Source: PALSA-505 sp036495485 (GTDB lineage Bacteria > Actinomycetota > Actinomycetes > Streptosporangiales > Streptosporangiaceae). Taken from it: a stretch of DNA of 64,000 nt. Of the stretch, positions 1 through 8,307 are shown piece by piece. Each line of letters starts with the position of its first letter. Positions within the stretch are counted from its first letter, which is position 1. The notes under the pieces are model-generated. The model was not told the DNA's origin. It was given only the letters and a program-made list of their open reading frames with translations, and made no database searches. The stretch is taken from positions 18,845 through 82,844 of the forward strand of contig DASXMU010000282.1 in assembly GCA_036495485.1 (NCBI GenBank). The letters run 5' to 3'. Made by a program: the position numbers and the translations under genes.

Positions 1-1740
1 AAGCTCGCGGTCTTCCAGCGCGGTGACCCGGCCCACCCCACGGTCGTCCTGGTACACGGCTACCCCGACACCCACGCGGTGTGGGACGAGCTGGCCGAGC
101 TGCTCGCCCGCCGTTTCCATGTGGTCAGCTACGACGTTCGCGGCGCCGGCGCTTCCACCGCACCCGGCGGCACGGCAGGCTACGCGTTCGCCAAGCTCAT
201 CGCCGACCTCGAGGCGGTCATCAAGGAGGTGAGCCCGGACCGGCCGGTTCACCTGGTCGGCCACGACTGGGGCTCGCTCCAGTGCTGGGAGGCGGTGAGC
301 ACCCCCAGCCTGGCCGGGCGGGTGGCCTCCTTCACCTCGATGTGCGGGCCGTCCATCGACCAGGCCAGTGCCTGGCTGCGCCGCCGCGCGCTGCGCAGCC
401 CGCAGGGCGCCGCCGACTTCTTCGGCCAGATGCGCAAGTCCTGGTACATCGGCTTCTTCCAGCTCCCGGCGCTGCCCGAGCTGACCTGGCGGGGCGGGCT
501 CGGCCGCAATTGGGGCAAGCTGCTCGCGGCTGGCGGTGTCACCCCCCGTCCGGGTCACCCGGCCGACACGATCACCCAGGACGGGATACACGGCATCTCG
601 CTGTACCGGGCGAACATGCCCAGCCGGATGACCCGCCCGCAGCCAGCGAACGTCGACGTCCCGGTCCAGGTGATCATCGCCACCAGGGACAGGTTCATCG
701 CCGAGCAGACTCAGCTTTCGGCCCGCGGCTACACCCCCCGGCTGTGGCTGCGCCGGACCCGTGCCACGCACTGGATCCAGCGGACGCACGCGCCCCGGCT
801 GGCGGAATGGATCACCGAGTTCGCCGCGCACGTGGACGGCAGCCCGGCCACCCGGGAGCTGCGGCGGGCCGACGCCAGCCGGGGCCGTCAGCCGTTCGGC
901 GGGAACCTGGTCGTGGTCACCGGAGCCGGCAGTGGCATTGGCCGGGCCATCTGCCTGGCATTCGCCGCCAACGGCGCTGAGGTAGTCGCCGCCGACCTGG
1001 ATTCGAAAACGTCCGGACGGACGTGCGAGCTGATCGGCGCGCACGGCGGGGTGGCGCATCCGTACCAGGTGGATGTGACCGATCCGGCGGGCATGGAAAG
1101 CTTCGCGGCCTGGGTCAAAGACACCCATGGCGTGCCCGACGTGGTGGTGAACAACGCCGGGATCGCGATCGCCGGGTCGTTCCTCAAGCACACCGAGGAG
1201 GACTGGCGGCGGATCACCGACGTGAACCTGCTCGGCGTGGCCCGTGGCTGCCGGCTCTTCGGCGCCCAGATGGTGGAGCGCGGGCAGGGCGGCCACCTGG
1301 TGAACATCGCCTCGGCGGCCGCGTTCACACCGACCGCCTTGCTGCCCGCCTACTCGGCGACCAAGGCCGCGGTCCGGATGCTCAGCGACTGCCTGGGCGC
1401 GGAGCTGGCCTCGGCGGGGGTCGGGGTGACCGCGATCTGCCCCGGCTTCACCAACACCGGGATCGCGACCGCCACCCACTACGCGGGCACCTCGGGCGAG
1501 ACCGAGGCGCTGCTGCGGGCGGGTGCGAAGAAGGCGTTCGCCCGGCGGAACTTCCCGCCGGAGAGGGTCGCGGTCGCGGTGCTGCGCGCGGTCCTTGAGA
1601 ACCGGTCCGTGGTGCCGGTCAACGCCGAGGCTCAGATCGGCTTCGCCATGTCCAGGATCGCCCCCGGCGCCATGCGCTGGCTCGCCCGCCGCTCGGACGA
1701 GCGGTCGCTGACCCGCCTGGAGCGCCTCGGCCGCGGCTGA
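1..1740 (+). CDS. EphD-like alpha/beta hydrolase fused to short-chain dehydrogenase (5' truncated)
   Basis: The frame is open from base 1, so the start lies upstream of the window. The N-terminal half is an alpha/beta hydrolase: LVHGYPDT oxyanion-loop motif near the window edge, then the nucleophile elbow GHDWGS, typical of epoxide hydrolase-like enzymes. From about base 890 a complete classical SDR follows, with the GAGSGIG dinucleotide loop, NNAG, and the YSATK catalytic Tyr-Lys pair. This two-domain layout matches the mycobacterial EphD type, thought to act on lipids or hydrophobic epoxides and alcohols. The substrate cannot be read from sequence. The hydrolase-SDR fusion is seen directly; the EphD assignment is family knowledge. 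Confidence 0.85.
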   Translation, partial: KLAVFQRGDPAHPTVVLVHGYPDTHAVWDELAELLARRFHVVSYDVRGAGASTAPGGTAGYAFAKLIADLEAVIKEVSPDRPVHLVGHDWGSLQCWEAVSTPSLAGRVASFTSMCGPSIDQASAWLRRRALRSPQGAADFFGQMRKSWYIGFFQLPALPELTWRGGLGRNWGKLLAAGGVTPRPGHPADTITQDGIHGISLYRANMPSRMTRPQPANVDVPVQVIIATRDRFIAEQTQLSARGYTPRLWLRRTRATHWIQRTHAPRLAEWITEFAAHVDGSPATRELRRADASRGRQPFGGNLVVVTGAGSGIGRAICLAFAANGAEVVAADLDSKTSGRTCELIGAHGGVAHPYQVDVTDPAGMESFAAWVKDTHGVPDVVVNNAGIAIAGSFLKHTEEDWRRITDVNLLGVARGCRLFGAQMVERGQGGHLVNIASAAAFTPTALLPAYSATKAAVRMLSDCLGAELASAGVGVTAICPGFTNTGIATATHYAGTSGETEALLRAGAKKAFARRNFPPERVAVAVLRAVLENRSVVPVNAEAQIGFAMSRIAPGAMRWLARRSDERSLTRLERLGRG

Positions 1741-1770
1741 CCCTGTGGCTGGCCTGGATCCGGCTCAGAC

Positions 1771-1792
1771 CTGACGAGGCGGGTTTCGTCAG
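1771..1792 (+). terminator. Possible terminator hairpin after the EphD-like gene
   Basis: CTGACGA at 1771-1777 pairs with TCGTCAG at 1786-1792 across an 8-base loop, about 30 bases after the stop codon. There is no U-run, so it is at best a weak factor-independent terminator. Confidence 0.35.
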
Positions 1793-1803
1793 CGACATCG
1801 AAA

Positions 1804-1836
1804 GGCGTTCACTCTGAGCTAACCAGGTATAAACAA
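1804..1836 (+). promoter_or_regulatory. Possible promoter of the TrpD/GT/aaRS-like cluster
   Basis: An unusually A/T-rich patch (about 1820-1870) sits between the EphD-like gene and the seven-gene cluster. It contains TATAAA at 1828-1833, which could be a -10 element. No convincing -35 box lies 16-18 bases upstream, so this is a weak call. The patch lies about 100 bases before the first possible start codon (1934). Confidence 0.25.
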
Positions 1837-1928
1837 ATAGCGAGATCAAGCAGGCATGCAAAGTATGATTGCGGTCGAATCCGGACGCGGTCTTCCGCTT
1901 CAGGGCTGAGCACCGGAAAGGGTCGGCG

Positions 1929-1946
1929 ATGCCATGGCAGCAGTGA
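1929..1946 (+). other. Five-codon upstream ORF (MPWQQ) overlapping the first cluster gene
   Basis: A purine-rich stretch (about 1914-1922) is well spaced for an ATG at 1929 that reads M-P-W-Q-Q-stop. It overlaps the ATG at 1934 in another frame. The single Trp codon in front of a TrpD-like gene recalls an attenuator leader, but no paired terminator/antiterminator structure is visible. It may be chance. Confidence 0.15.
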
Positions 1947-3151
1947 CGGCATCGGCGCAGCGGGGGGCACACGATCAGGGTGGGATCGGGGACGGCGCTC
2001 ACAGATCAGCAGGGCAGGTGGGCACGCGGTCGGGAAAGCTCGTGCACCAATCGGCCCCTGGTCGGCAAACCTCGTCTCCGCTTCGCAGTGGTGACTTGCC
2101 TGCGGCTATTCATATGGTGCTGACCTCGTTCGCAGTAGGCGATCACGTCGCATCTGGGGATTTCGCGGATGCCTTCCAGGCCTGCGTGGACTTGCCTGTA
2201 CCGACCCGAGACGTAGTGCTCGGGTCGCTCATGACGGCGGCTATGGCGCGCGGGCCCGAGGCTGACGATGTGGAGGCACTGCTGCGAAGTGCGCTCGCAG
2301 TGGACAACCGGGAGTCCGCCGACGTGATCGGCGGTGGCGATCACCCTGTGCTGATGCTGGCGGGCAGCGGCAAGAAGGGTGTGCGGACGTTGAATATCTC
2401 CACACCTGCAGCGCTCGTAGCGGCTGCCGCAAGGGTGCGAGTGATCAAAGTCGGCTCGGCCGCTACCTCCTCGGCGCTCGGTTCCCGCGACCTGGTGCGC
2501 GCTCTCGGGCTGCGTGAGCGCCGAACGACGGATGGCGTGCGTGCCGACCTGGCCGCCTCGGGGTTCGCCTTTGTGGCGATCGAGCCGGAGATCCCAGTCC
2601 TGGACGGGCTTTACGGCGGGCGGTTCCACGCGCCGAACCCGTTCTCCTTCGGACTGGCTCCGCTGGCAAGCCCGGTGCGGGGGGACGTGACGGTGTTCGG
2701 CCTGTCACACCCGCGCGTTGACGTGGCGGCGCGGGTGCTCAGCCGTTTTGGCTTGGACCACGTGGACGTGCTGAGCACACGCCTGCCCAGTGGTCACTAT
2801 CTGGACGAGATCGGTCCCGCAGGCGAGTCGCGCTGGTGTCGGGTGCGAAACGGGGCGGTCGGAGCAGTCGAGGCTGAACCGGCTCACAGCTTGGCGGCTA
2901 CTGGCTTCCCGGGTGAGCTGACGAAGCCGCACGGACCGGAGGAGGCAATCGAGCGGACTGGTGAGTTGCTAGCTGGACGCGGGTTGAGCAGCTACCGCGC
3001 CCTTGTCGGCCTCAACGCTGCCCACTTGCTCATGATCGGCGGCCTCGCCGCGTCGCTTCCCGAGGGCAGGAATATGGCTGAGGAAATCCTGCGCAGCGGC
3101 GCCGCCCTGACGGGCATCCCGGCGGCGCGGACGGCTGACAGGAGCGCCTGA
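1934..3151 (+). CDS. TrpD-like (anthranilate phosphoribosyltransferase family) transferase
   Basis: The central and C-terminal regions follow the TrpD / nucleoside-phosphorylase class II fold: an N-terminal helical domain, then VIGGGD (about 132-136, where TrpD has GTGGD), NISTP (154-158), KVGSAATSS (172-180, where TrpD has KHGNR), and a later LDEIGP where TrpD has its metal-binding Asp-Glu. The PRPP loop and the anthranilate-contacting His/Asn are changed, so the acceptor is probably not anthranilate and true Trp synthesis is unlikely. The first 60 codons look non-conserved; ATG 2114 would give a more family-like N-terminus, though the best ribosome-binding site is near 1934. It is the first gene of a seven-gene cluster; the downstream HAD phosphatase could remove a phosphate left by a phosphoribosyl transfer (inference). 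Confidence 0.65.
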   Translation: MAAVTASAQRGAHDQGGIGDGAHRSAGQVGTRSGKLVHQSAPGRQTSSPLRSGDLPAAIHMVLTSFAVGDHVASGDFADAFQACVDLPVPTRDVVLGSLMTAAMARGPEADDVEALLRSALAVDNRESADVIGGGDHPVLMLAGSGKKGVRTLNISTPAALVAAAARVRVIKVGSAATSSALGSRDLVRALGLRERRTTDGVRADLAASGFAFVAIEPEIPVLDGLYGGRFHAPNPFSFGLAPLASPVRGDVTVFGLSHPRVDVAARVLSRFGLDHVDVLSTRLPSGHYLDEIGPAGESRWCRVRNGAVGAVEAEPAHSLAATGFPGELTKPHGPEEAIERTGELLAGRGLSSYRALVGLNAAHLLMIGGLAASLPEGRNMAEEILRSGAALTGIPAARTADRSA

Positions 3152-3155
3152 GCGC

Positions 3156-4244
3156 GTGGAGTTCGGCCGGGGAACGGCAGTGACGGCGATCCGCGTGGTC
3201 CACATCCCTGGCCGGACTCCGTACGCGCGCAAGCTGCACGACGAGAGCATTCAGGCTCTCAACGGCGTGTCCGTGGACGGGCATGCGGTGCCGAGAGACG
3301 CCACGCTGACCTGGCTGCTGGAACACCGGCCATGGGATTGGCTGGATGTGGTCCACATGCACCATCCGGACTTCGAGCCGATTCCGCGGCTGCGCGCCGT
3401 GCTGGCGGAATGCCGTCGAGCTAGGAAGCGAGTGGTGTTCACCGCCCACGACGTGAGCCCAGTCCTCGGGGATCGGGCGGCGCACCACCGCAGGCTCCGG
3501 ATGTTCGCGGAGTATGGCGTGCCGTTCGTCTGCCTCACGCCTGCCGCTGAGATCGAGGTGCGCTGGCGGTTCGGTGCCCGCACAGCCGTGGTTCCGCACG
3601 GCTATGTGGCCGCGCCGAAAACACCGACTCGCCCGGTGCGAAGCGATCCTGGGCCAACCCGGTTTCTGATCTACGGTTCGCTGCGGCGCAACCGGGACGT
3701 GGAACTGGCGCTGGCCTGCTGGCGCTTCGCCCGTCACCTGGCCGAGACCACACTGCACCTGCTTCTGCGGGCTCCATCTCGGGTCAGCCTGTCCGAGGAC
3801 GCCGGGGTGTGGCAGGCCATTCGGGAGCATGCCGCCGATCCCCGGCTACGGGTGGACGTGTTGCCGTTCCCGACCGACGACGAGGTAAACGAAGCCGTGG
3901 CGGACGCCGACTGCCTGCTGTTGCCCTATCGGTGGGTCAGCCATTCCGGTCAGCTCGAGCATGCTCTCGACCTCGGCGTGCTGCCCGTAGCGCCGCGAAC
4001 TGGATTCCTGCCGGATCAGGTGGCACTGCATCGCGGTCTGGTGCCCAAACTGGCGTGGTTCGACTGGTCGGACAGCACACCCTTCGACCATGGCGCCCGG
4101 CTGCTAGATGCGATGCAGAGCGCACACGCGGCAATCCAAGACGGCTGGCAAGCCTGTAACGCCGAGAAGTTCGCTGATCACCGCAGCAGTGAGCATACGC
4201 AGGTCATGGCCGCATACCGCATGCTGTACGAGGGCGGGCGATGA
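3156..4244 (+). CDS. GT-B fold glycosyltransferase (GT4-like)
   Basis: This 362-residue protein has the outline of a GT4 enzyme: a first beta-strand RVVHIPG, the HMHHPD segment, FTAHDV, VPHGY before the linker, YGSLRRNRD at the start of the second Rossmann half, and a C-terminal LPYRWVSHSGQLEHALDLG segment in the nucleotide-sugar site. The first GTG is 5 bases after the previous stop, with AGGAG 11 bases upstream; GTG 3180, with GGGGA 6 bases upstream, would start directly at the first strand and is an equally good choice. Donor and acceptor are unknown. Close packing with its neighbours implies co-transcription and a shared pathway. Confidence 0.7.
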   Translation: MEFGRGTAVTAIRVVHIPGRTPYARKLHDESIQALNGVSVDGHAVPRDATLTWLLEHRPWDWLDVVHMHHPDFEPIPRLRAVLAECRRARKRVVFTAHDVSPVLGDRAAHHRRLRMFAEYGVPFVCLTPAAEIEVRWRFGARTAVVPHGYVAAPKTPTRPVRSDPGPTRFLIYGSLRRNRDVELALACWRFARHLAETTLHLLLRAPSRVSLSEDAGVWQAIREHAADPRLRVDVLPFPTDDEVNEAVADADCLLLPYRWVSHSGQLEHALDLGVLPVAPRTGFLPDQVALHRGLVPKLAWFDWSDSTPFDHGARLLDAMQSAHAAIQDGWQACNAEKFADHRSSEHTQVMAAYRMLYEGGR

Positions 4245-5056
4245 TGGCAAGCACGGATCAACAGCCGTGGCTCCCATCGGTGTCGATTGTGGTCTTGAAC
4301 CACAACTACGGCCGCTATGTCGGCGAGGCCCTGGCCAGCGCGGTCGGGCAGGAGCCGGGCGACTACCGCTTGGCCGAGGTCGTGGTCATCGATGACGGCT
4401 CGTCCGACCACAGCCACGAGGTGTATCAACGGTTTCCCGGTGTCCGGGTCGTCCGCAAAGAGCACGAGGGTTTCGCTGCTACGCTTACCCGCGCTGTCCG
4501 GGAAGCGTTCGGGGACTGGTTCGCTCCGTTGGACGCGGACGATGTCTTCACCTTGGACAAGCTGTGCTCGCTGGCCCCGTACCTGGCTGACTCTAATCGG
4601 CTGTTGGTGCAGCATGCCGAGTACGTCATCGATGCCGAGGGAAGGCCGTTTGCCGAGGGCACACATCCAGGCGGGGCGACTAGCACGCTGGTGGTGCGCG
4701 CCGACGCCGCGCGGGACCTAGTGCCGGTGACTAACGAATTGTTCTTCCATGTGCTGGCTGACCTCCGCCACGGCGTCCGCTTGCGCGAACCACTGACCGG
4801 CTATCGGGTGCATGAGGCGAGCATGACCGATCGCCGGACGCCGGGTGTCTTCTCCGACTACATGTCCAGTGTCTGCGCCGATGTGGCCGTCCGCCTCGAC
4901 CAGCTGCACGTCTGCCCGCCGACTTGGGCGGACACTGCTCAGCTTGCTGACCTCGGCGCGCGTTATCGGCAGCGGGCAACGAAGTTTCGCGATGACGCCC
5001 AGAGCCAGCGCGAAACGGGCCGGGTGCTCCACCAGTTAGGAAGGATCTCCCGGTGA
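4241..5056 (+). CDS. GT2 family glycosyltransferase
   Basis: A GT-A enzyme of 271 residues. It begins SIVVLNHNYGRYV, has DDGSSD at 51-56 for the nucleotide, and DADD at 98-101 as the DXD-type metal site. No membrane helices are visible, so it is probably cytoplasmic and acts on a soluble acceptor. Its ATG overlaps the stop of the GT4-like gene by 4 bp, and its own stop overlaps the next start by 4 bp, so translation is probably coupled. With the preceding gene it suggests the cluster product carries one or two sugars. Confidence 0.8.
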   Translation: MMASTDQQPWLPSVSIVVLNHNYGRYVGEALASAVGQEPGDYRLAEVVVIDDGSSDHSHEVYQRFPGVRVVRKEHEGFAATLTRAVREAFGDWFAPLDADDVFTLDKLCSLAPYLADSNRLLVQHAEYVIDAEGRPFAEGTHPGGATSTLVVRADAARDLVPVTNELFFHVLADLRHGVRLREPLTGYRVHEASMTDRRTPGVFSDYMSSVCADVAVRLDQLHVCPPTWADTAQLADLGARYRQRATKFRDDAQSQRETGRVLHQLGRISR

Positions 5057-6084
5057 TCGATGCCGTGCTGTTCTCCGAGTCCTACTACCGTCAGGTACTC
5101 GCCGAGTTCGGCTACACCCCCTTCGGCCTGCGGCAGTTCGATTTCACCTTGGCCGGGCTGGACGCGGGCACCCTCAACGCCCGCTACTTGTGCCACCACC
5201 ACGGTGAGCAGTACCTACACGCCGCACCGGACCGGCGGATCGTCACCACCGGGTTCGGCATGTCCGGGGTGCCGCACCTAGCCACGATGTCCCACATCCT
5301 CAAGATGATCGAACTCCAGCGTGGTGGCGAGCACTGCCAGATCGTGCTCGGCGACCTCGACGCCTATAACGGCAGGGCCATGCCCTACACCAAGGTCTGC
5401 GAGCTAGCCGAGCAGTTCCGGGAGTACTGCTTGCGGCTGGGCTTCGACGCCGATGCCGGAATCGTGCGTACCCAGGCAGGCTACCTGCCCGCGCTGGAGG
5501 CGATGTACCTGGTCGGCCGCTACGTCGGGCAGGCCGACTTCGATGCCGCGGAGGAAGACAACCACGGCTACTACGCCGACCGCGGGCTGGTCGATGCGGC
5601 CATGACCTTCCGCCGCGCCTTGTCGCTGTCGCTGATGGCTGCCGACTTTCTCGCGCTGGGCCAGGACCACGACGCCGTGCTGGTGATGCTCGGCGTGGAC
5701 GAACACCGCTACGTGTGCTTCGCTCAGCAGGCGCGGGGACGTCTGGATGAGCACGTGCCGCTGCGGTCCGATTTCGCCCTGAGTGCCGCCTACACCCGCA
5801 TGATCCGAGGTTTCGGCGGCCATCCCAAGTTCTCCAAGAGCATCCCCGGCTCATCCCTGGACGTAATCACGCCGCTGGCTGAGGTGCATCGACTGCTCGT
5901 CGGCGAGCCGCCCATCCCCGAGGAGTCGGCCACCTATCAGCTCATGTGCCAGATGTCCCGCTACGACGCCGACACCTTGCTCGACTTGCACGCGCACTGC
6001 CGAAGAGCCAACCCAGCCTGGCAGCGGGCGGTAGGCGAGTTCGCCGACTATGTGATCGACCTGATCAGCCTCTGGCCGCAATAA
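5053..6084 (+). CDS. Divergent tryptophanyl-tRNA synthetase-like protein
   Basis: This 343-residue protein resembles class Ic aminoacyl-tRNA synthetases. By eye I place the HIGH region at HLAT (75-78), the second nucleotide-fold strand at GDLDAYNGR (100-108), the indole-pocket helix at LMAAD (194-198), where bacterial TrpRS has the same MAAD with Asp contacting the indole NH, GVDEH (214-218) at the VGEDQ position, and KFSKS (259-263) as the KMSKS loop. HIGH is degenerate (Gly to Ala, second His to Thr) and the Gln of GEDQ is Glu. The anticodon region is short. I infer an amino-acid-activating enzyme or ligase repurposed for biosynthesis, not a housekeeping synthetase. The GTG start overlaps the GT2 stop by 4 bp. 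Confidence 0.6.
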   Translation: MIDAVLFSESYYRQVLAEFGYTPFGLRQFDFTLAGLDAGTLNARYLCHHHGEQYLHAAPDRRIVTTGFGMSGVPHLATMSHILKMIELQRGGEHCQIVLGDLDAYNGRAMPYTKVCELAEQFREYCLRLGFDADAGIVRTQAGYLPALEAMYLVGRYVGQADFDAAEEDNHGYYADRGLVDAAMTFRRALSLSLMAADFLALGQDHDAVLVMLGVDEHRYVCFAQQARGRLDEHVPLRSDFALSAAYTRMIRGFGGHPKFSKSIPGSSLDVITPLAEVHRLLVGEPPIPEESATYQLMCQMSRYDADTLLDLHAHCRRANPAWQRAVGEFADYVIDLISLWPQ

Positions 6085-6221
6085 CCACGAGCGAAACGCC
6101 CGGAAGTTGGTCGTACGATGAGCTACGCACGTCCACGTGAGCTGCCTCTTGTGGATCTCTTTCGGCGTGCTAGCAACCACCAAGGCCCACGAGAGTTGAC
6201 ATTGCCATCAGAGAGAGCCCG

Positions 6222-7619
6222 ATGACCCGCCTGAGCCAGTCCGTTGACCGCGCCACTGCCCTGCTCAAGGACGCCGACCTCGCGGCCGACGCCATCGTGC
6301 GCGAGCTGCTGACCGTGACCACGGACCGCCGCAGCCTGGACCTGTCGGACCTGCCTCCGGCCGAGCAGGCGGCTCTGGTCGGCGCCCGGTCCCAGGAGCT
6401 GCAACCCTCTGCTGACGCGCTGGCCGGGCGGATCACTACGGCCAAAAGCCGGGGGCGGCCGTTCATTGCCAAGTTCGGCATCGACCCCACCGGTCATGAG
6501 GTGCACCTCGGGCACGCGGTGCCCATGCTCATCCTTAGCCGCTTTCAGCGGATGGGTCACCAGGTCGTGTTCATCGTCGGCGACATGACCGCGAAGATCG
6601 GCGACCCGTCCGGCCGTTCCGATGACCGTCCGGCGCTGACCGATGAGGGCATCGCCCGCAACCTCGCCACCTACCGCGAACAGGTCACCCCATTCTTCGA
6701 CTTCGAGCGCGCCCAGTTCCGGCACAACGGGGACTGGCTGCGGCGGATCGCCCTGCCGAAGATCATCGAGATCACCGCGCAGATCCCGGTGTCCATGCCG
6801 CTGCAACGGGAGGACTTCCGCAAGCGCCTTGATGCTGGCCTGGGCCTGTCCCTGGCCGAGTTGATGTACTCGGTCGTCATGGCGCTGGACTCGGTGGAGA
6901 CCAACTGCGACCTCGAAGTCGGGGGGATCGACCAGTTCCTTAACATGCAGATGTGCCGCAAGGTCATGGAAATCTGTGGCCAGATCCCGGAGCTCGTAGT
7001 AGCCACTTCGCTCATCGAGGGCACGGACGGCACCGGAGCCAAGATGTCCAAATCCAGCGGCAATTACGTGCCACTTACCGCCCCAGCAGGCGAAATCTTC
7101 GGCAAGATCATGTCCGTACCCGACCGTTTGGTGGAGCAGTACTTCCGGGCACTGTCGGAGTGGCTGGACTGCGAACTCGCCGTCATCACCGAGCGAGTGA
7201 ACTCCGGGTCGCTGCACCCGATGGACCTGAAGAAGATCCTTGCCGGAGAGGTCACCGCCGCCATCCACGGTGTGGATGCGGCGATGCGCGCTCGCGGTGA
7301 GTTTGCGGCCCGCTTCTCTAGGCGCAGCTTTGCTGAGGCCGGGGACCTGCCCACCGTCAGCGACCTCGGCCAGCCGGTGACTGATGTGGTCAAGGCCCTA
7401 GGCTTCGCAAAGAGCAACGGCGATGTCCGCCGCGTCGCCGAACAGAACGGCCTGCGCCTGGTGGTCGAGTCGCAGGGCGGTCAGGAGCAGGTGCCGCTTA
7501 CCGCAGACGAGGCTCGCGAGCCGCTGGAAGCCCTGGTCAAGAACAAGCTCGACAGCCAGTCCGGCGAGTTCTACCTCAAGGTCGGCCGCAAGCTCGCCCG
7601 TATCACGCCAATATCCTGA
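6222..7619 (+). CDS. Tyrosyl-tRNA synthetase paralogue with altered pocket
   Basis: A nearly complete TyrRS of the KMSKS (TyrZ) type: GIDPT then HLGH (95-98), GDPSG (127-131), YSVVMALDSV (216-225), GGIDQ (234-238), KMSKS (274-278), and a C-terminal S4-like RNA-binding domain from about 385. Two features are odd. There are about 45 extra residues before the Rossmann fold (465 residues total against about 420). The Gln that normally contacts the substrate alpha-amino group (YxxxQxxD) is Met220, while Tyr216 and Asp223 remain. It may charge a modified tyrosine, act in the pathway, or be a resistance copy. A 137-base gap precedes it; the purine-rich GAGAGAG near 6211-6217 is the ribosome-binding site. 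Confidence 0.75.
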   Translation: MTRLSQSVDRATALLKDADLAADAIVRELLTVTTDRRSLDLSDLPPAEQAALVGARSQELQPSADALAGRITTAKSRGRPFIAKFGIDPTGHEVHLGHAVPMLILSRFQRMGHQVVFIVGDMTAKIGDPSGRSDDRPALTDEGIARNLATYREQVTPFFDFERAQFRHNGDWLRRIALPKIIEITAQIPVSMPLQREDFRKRLDAGLGLSLAELMYSVVMALDSVETNCDLEVGGIDQFLNMQMCRKVMEICGQIPELVVATSLIEGTDGTGAKMSKSSGNYVPLTAPAGEIFGKIMSVPDRLVEQYFRALSEWLDCELAVITERVNSGSLHPMDLKKILAGEVTAAIHGVDAAMRARGEFAARFSRRSFAEAGDLPTVSDLGQPVTDVVKALGFAKSNGDVRRVAEQNGLRLVVESQGGQEQVPLTADEAREPLEALVKNKLDSQSGEFYLKVGRKLARITPIS

Positions 7620-7626
7620 CTTGGAT

Positions 7627-8307
7627 GTGGATGCGGTGGTGTTCGACCTGTTCGGCACCCTCATTGACGCGCCCGCGCCCGCGGAGCGTGCCTATGCGGC
7701 CTCAAGCCTGGCGAAGCTGATTGGTTGCGACCCGGCGACGGTCGAGCGCTACTTTCGCGACACCTGGCGCGCTCGCCACGACGGGACGCTGCCCACGTTG
7801 GCTGACCTTGCCGCCCATTTGGTCCGCACCGTCCATGGACCGGACGCGGTGGTCGGGAGGGTCACGGATGAGCTGTGGGTTCTTGGGGCGGCTCGCCTCG
7901 TACCCGCCTTATCGGTCATGCGTGCGCTGGAATCGTTGCGCAGCAAGGGAGTACGGCTCGGCATTCTCAGCGACGCTAGCGCTGAGATCGCTGCGGCTTG
8001 GCCGAGCAGCACGCTGGCCGCGCTGGTGGACGCGACGGTGTTCAGTTGTCAGGCCAGAACAGTCAAGCCTGACCAGCAGCTTTACGGCCACATTTGCGAC
8101 GAGCTGCACGTGCCAGCGCATCGGGCGCTGTACGTAGGAGACGGCGGGGGAGACGAACTGAGCGGCGCCCTCAAGGCAGGCATGGCCGCCGTCGCTGTCC
8201 GCCGCCGAGGACCCACTGGTGCGCTCGCCTTCGGGGACACTGACTGGTCAGGTCCCATTCTGGACGCTGCGGAGCATGTGCCGGTCTATCTTGCGGAGCA
8301 GGCGTGA
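7627..8307 (+). CDS. HAD-family hydrolase (subfamily IA phosphatase-like)
   Basis: Haloacid-dehalogenase fold with all four motifs: FDLFGTL with the nucleophile Asp at the N-terminus, ILSDAS (motif II), the VKPDQQLY Lys (motif III) and VGDGGGDEL (motif IV). The cap between motifs I and II is helical, as in subfamily IA. The start is uncertain: TTG 7621 or GTG 7627, both a few bases after the TyrRS-like stop and without a clear ribosome-binding site, so coupling to the upstream gene is likely. In context it would dephosphorylate a sugar-phosphate intermediate (inference). Confidence 0.75.
   Translation: MDAVVFDLFGTLIDAPAPAERAYAASSLAKLIGCDPATVERYFRDTWRARHDGTLPTLADLAAHLVRTVHGPDAVVGRVTDELWVLGAARLVPALSVMRALESLRSKGVRLGILSDASAEIAAAWPSSTLAALVDATVFSCQARTVKPDQQLYGHICDELHVPAHRALYVGDGGGDELSGALKAGMAAVAVRRRGPTGALAFGDTDWSGPILDAAEHVPVYLAEQA

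Noticed and set aside
6196..6201. TTGACA before the TyrRS-like gene as a -35 box
   Set aside because: It is only 20 bases from the start codon and no -10 element fits between; it is probably part of the leader.
6085..6221. T-box riboswitch in front of the TyrRS-like gene
   Set aside because: No T-box sequence (GGGTGGNACCGCG-like) or specifier stem could be found in the 137-base gap.
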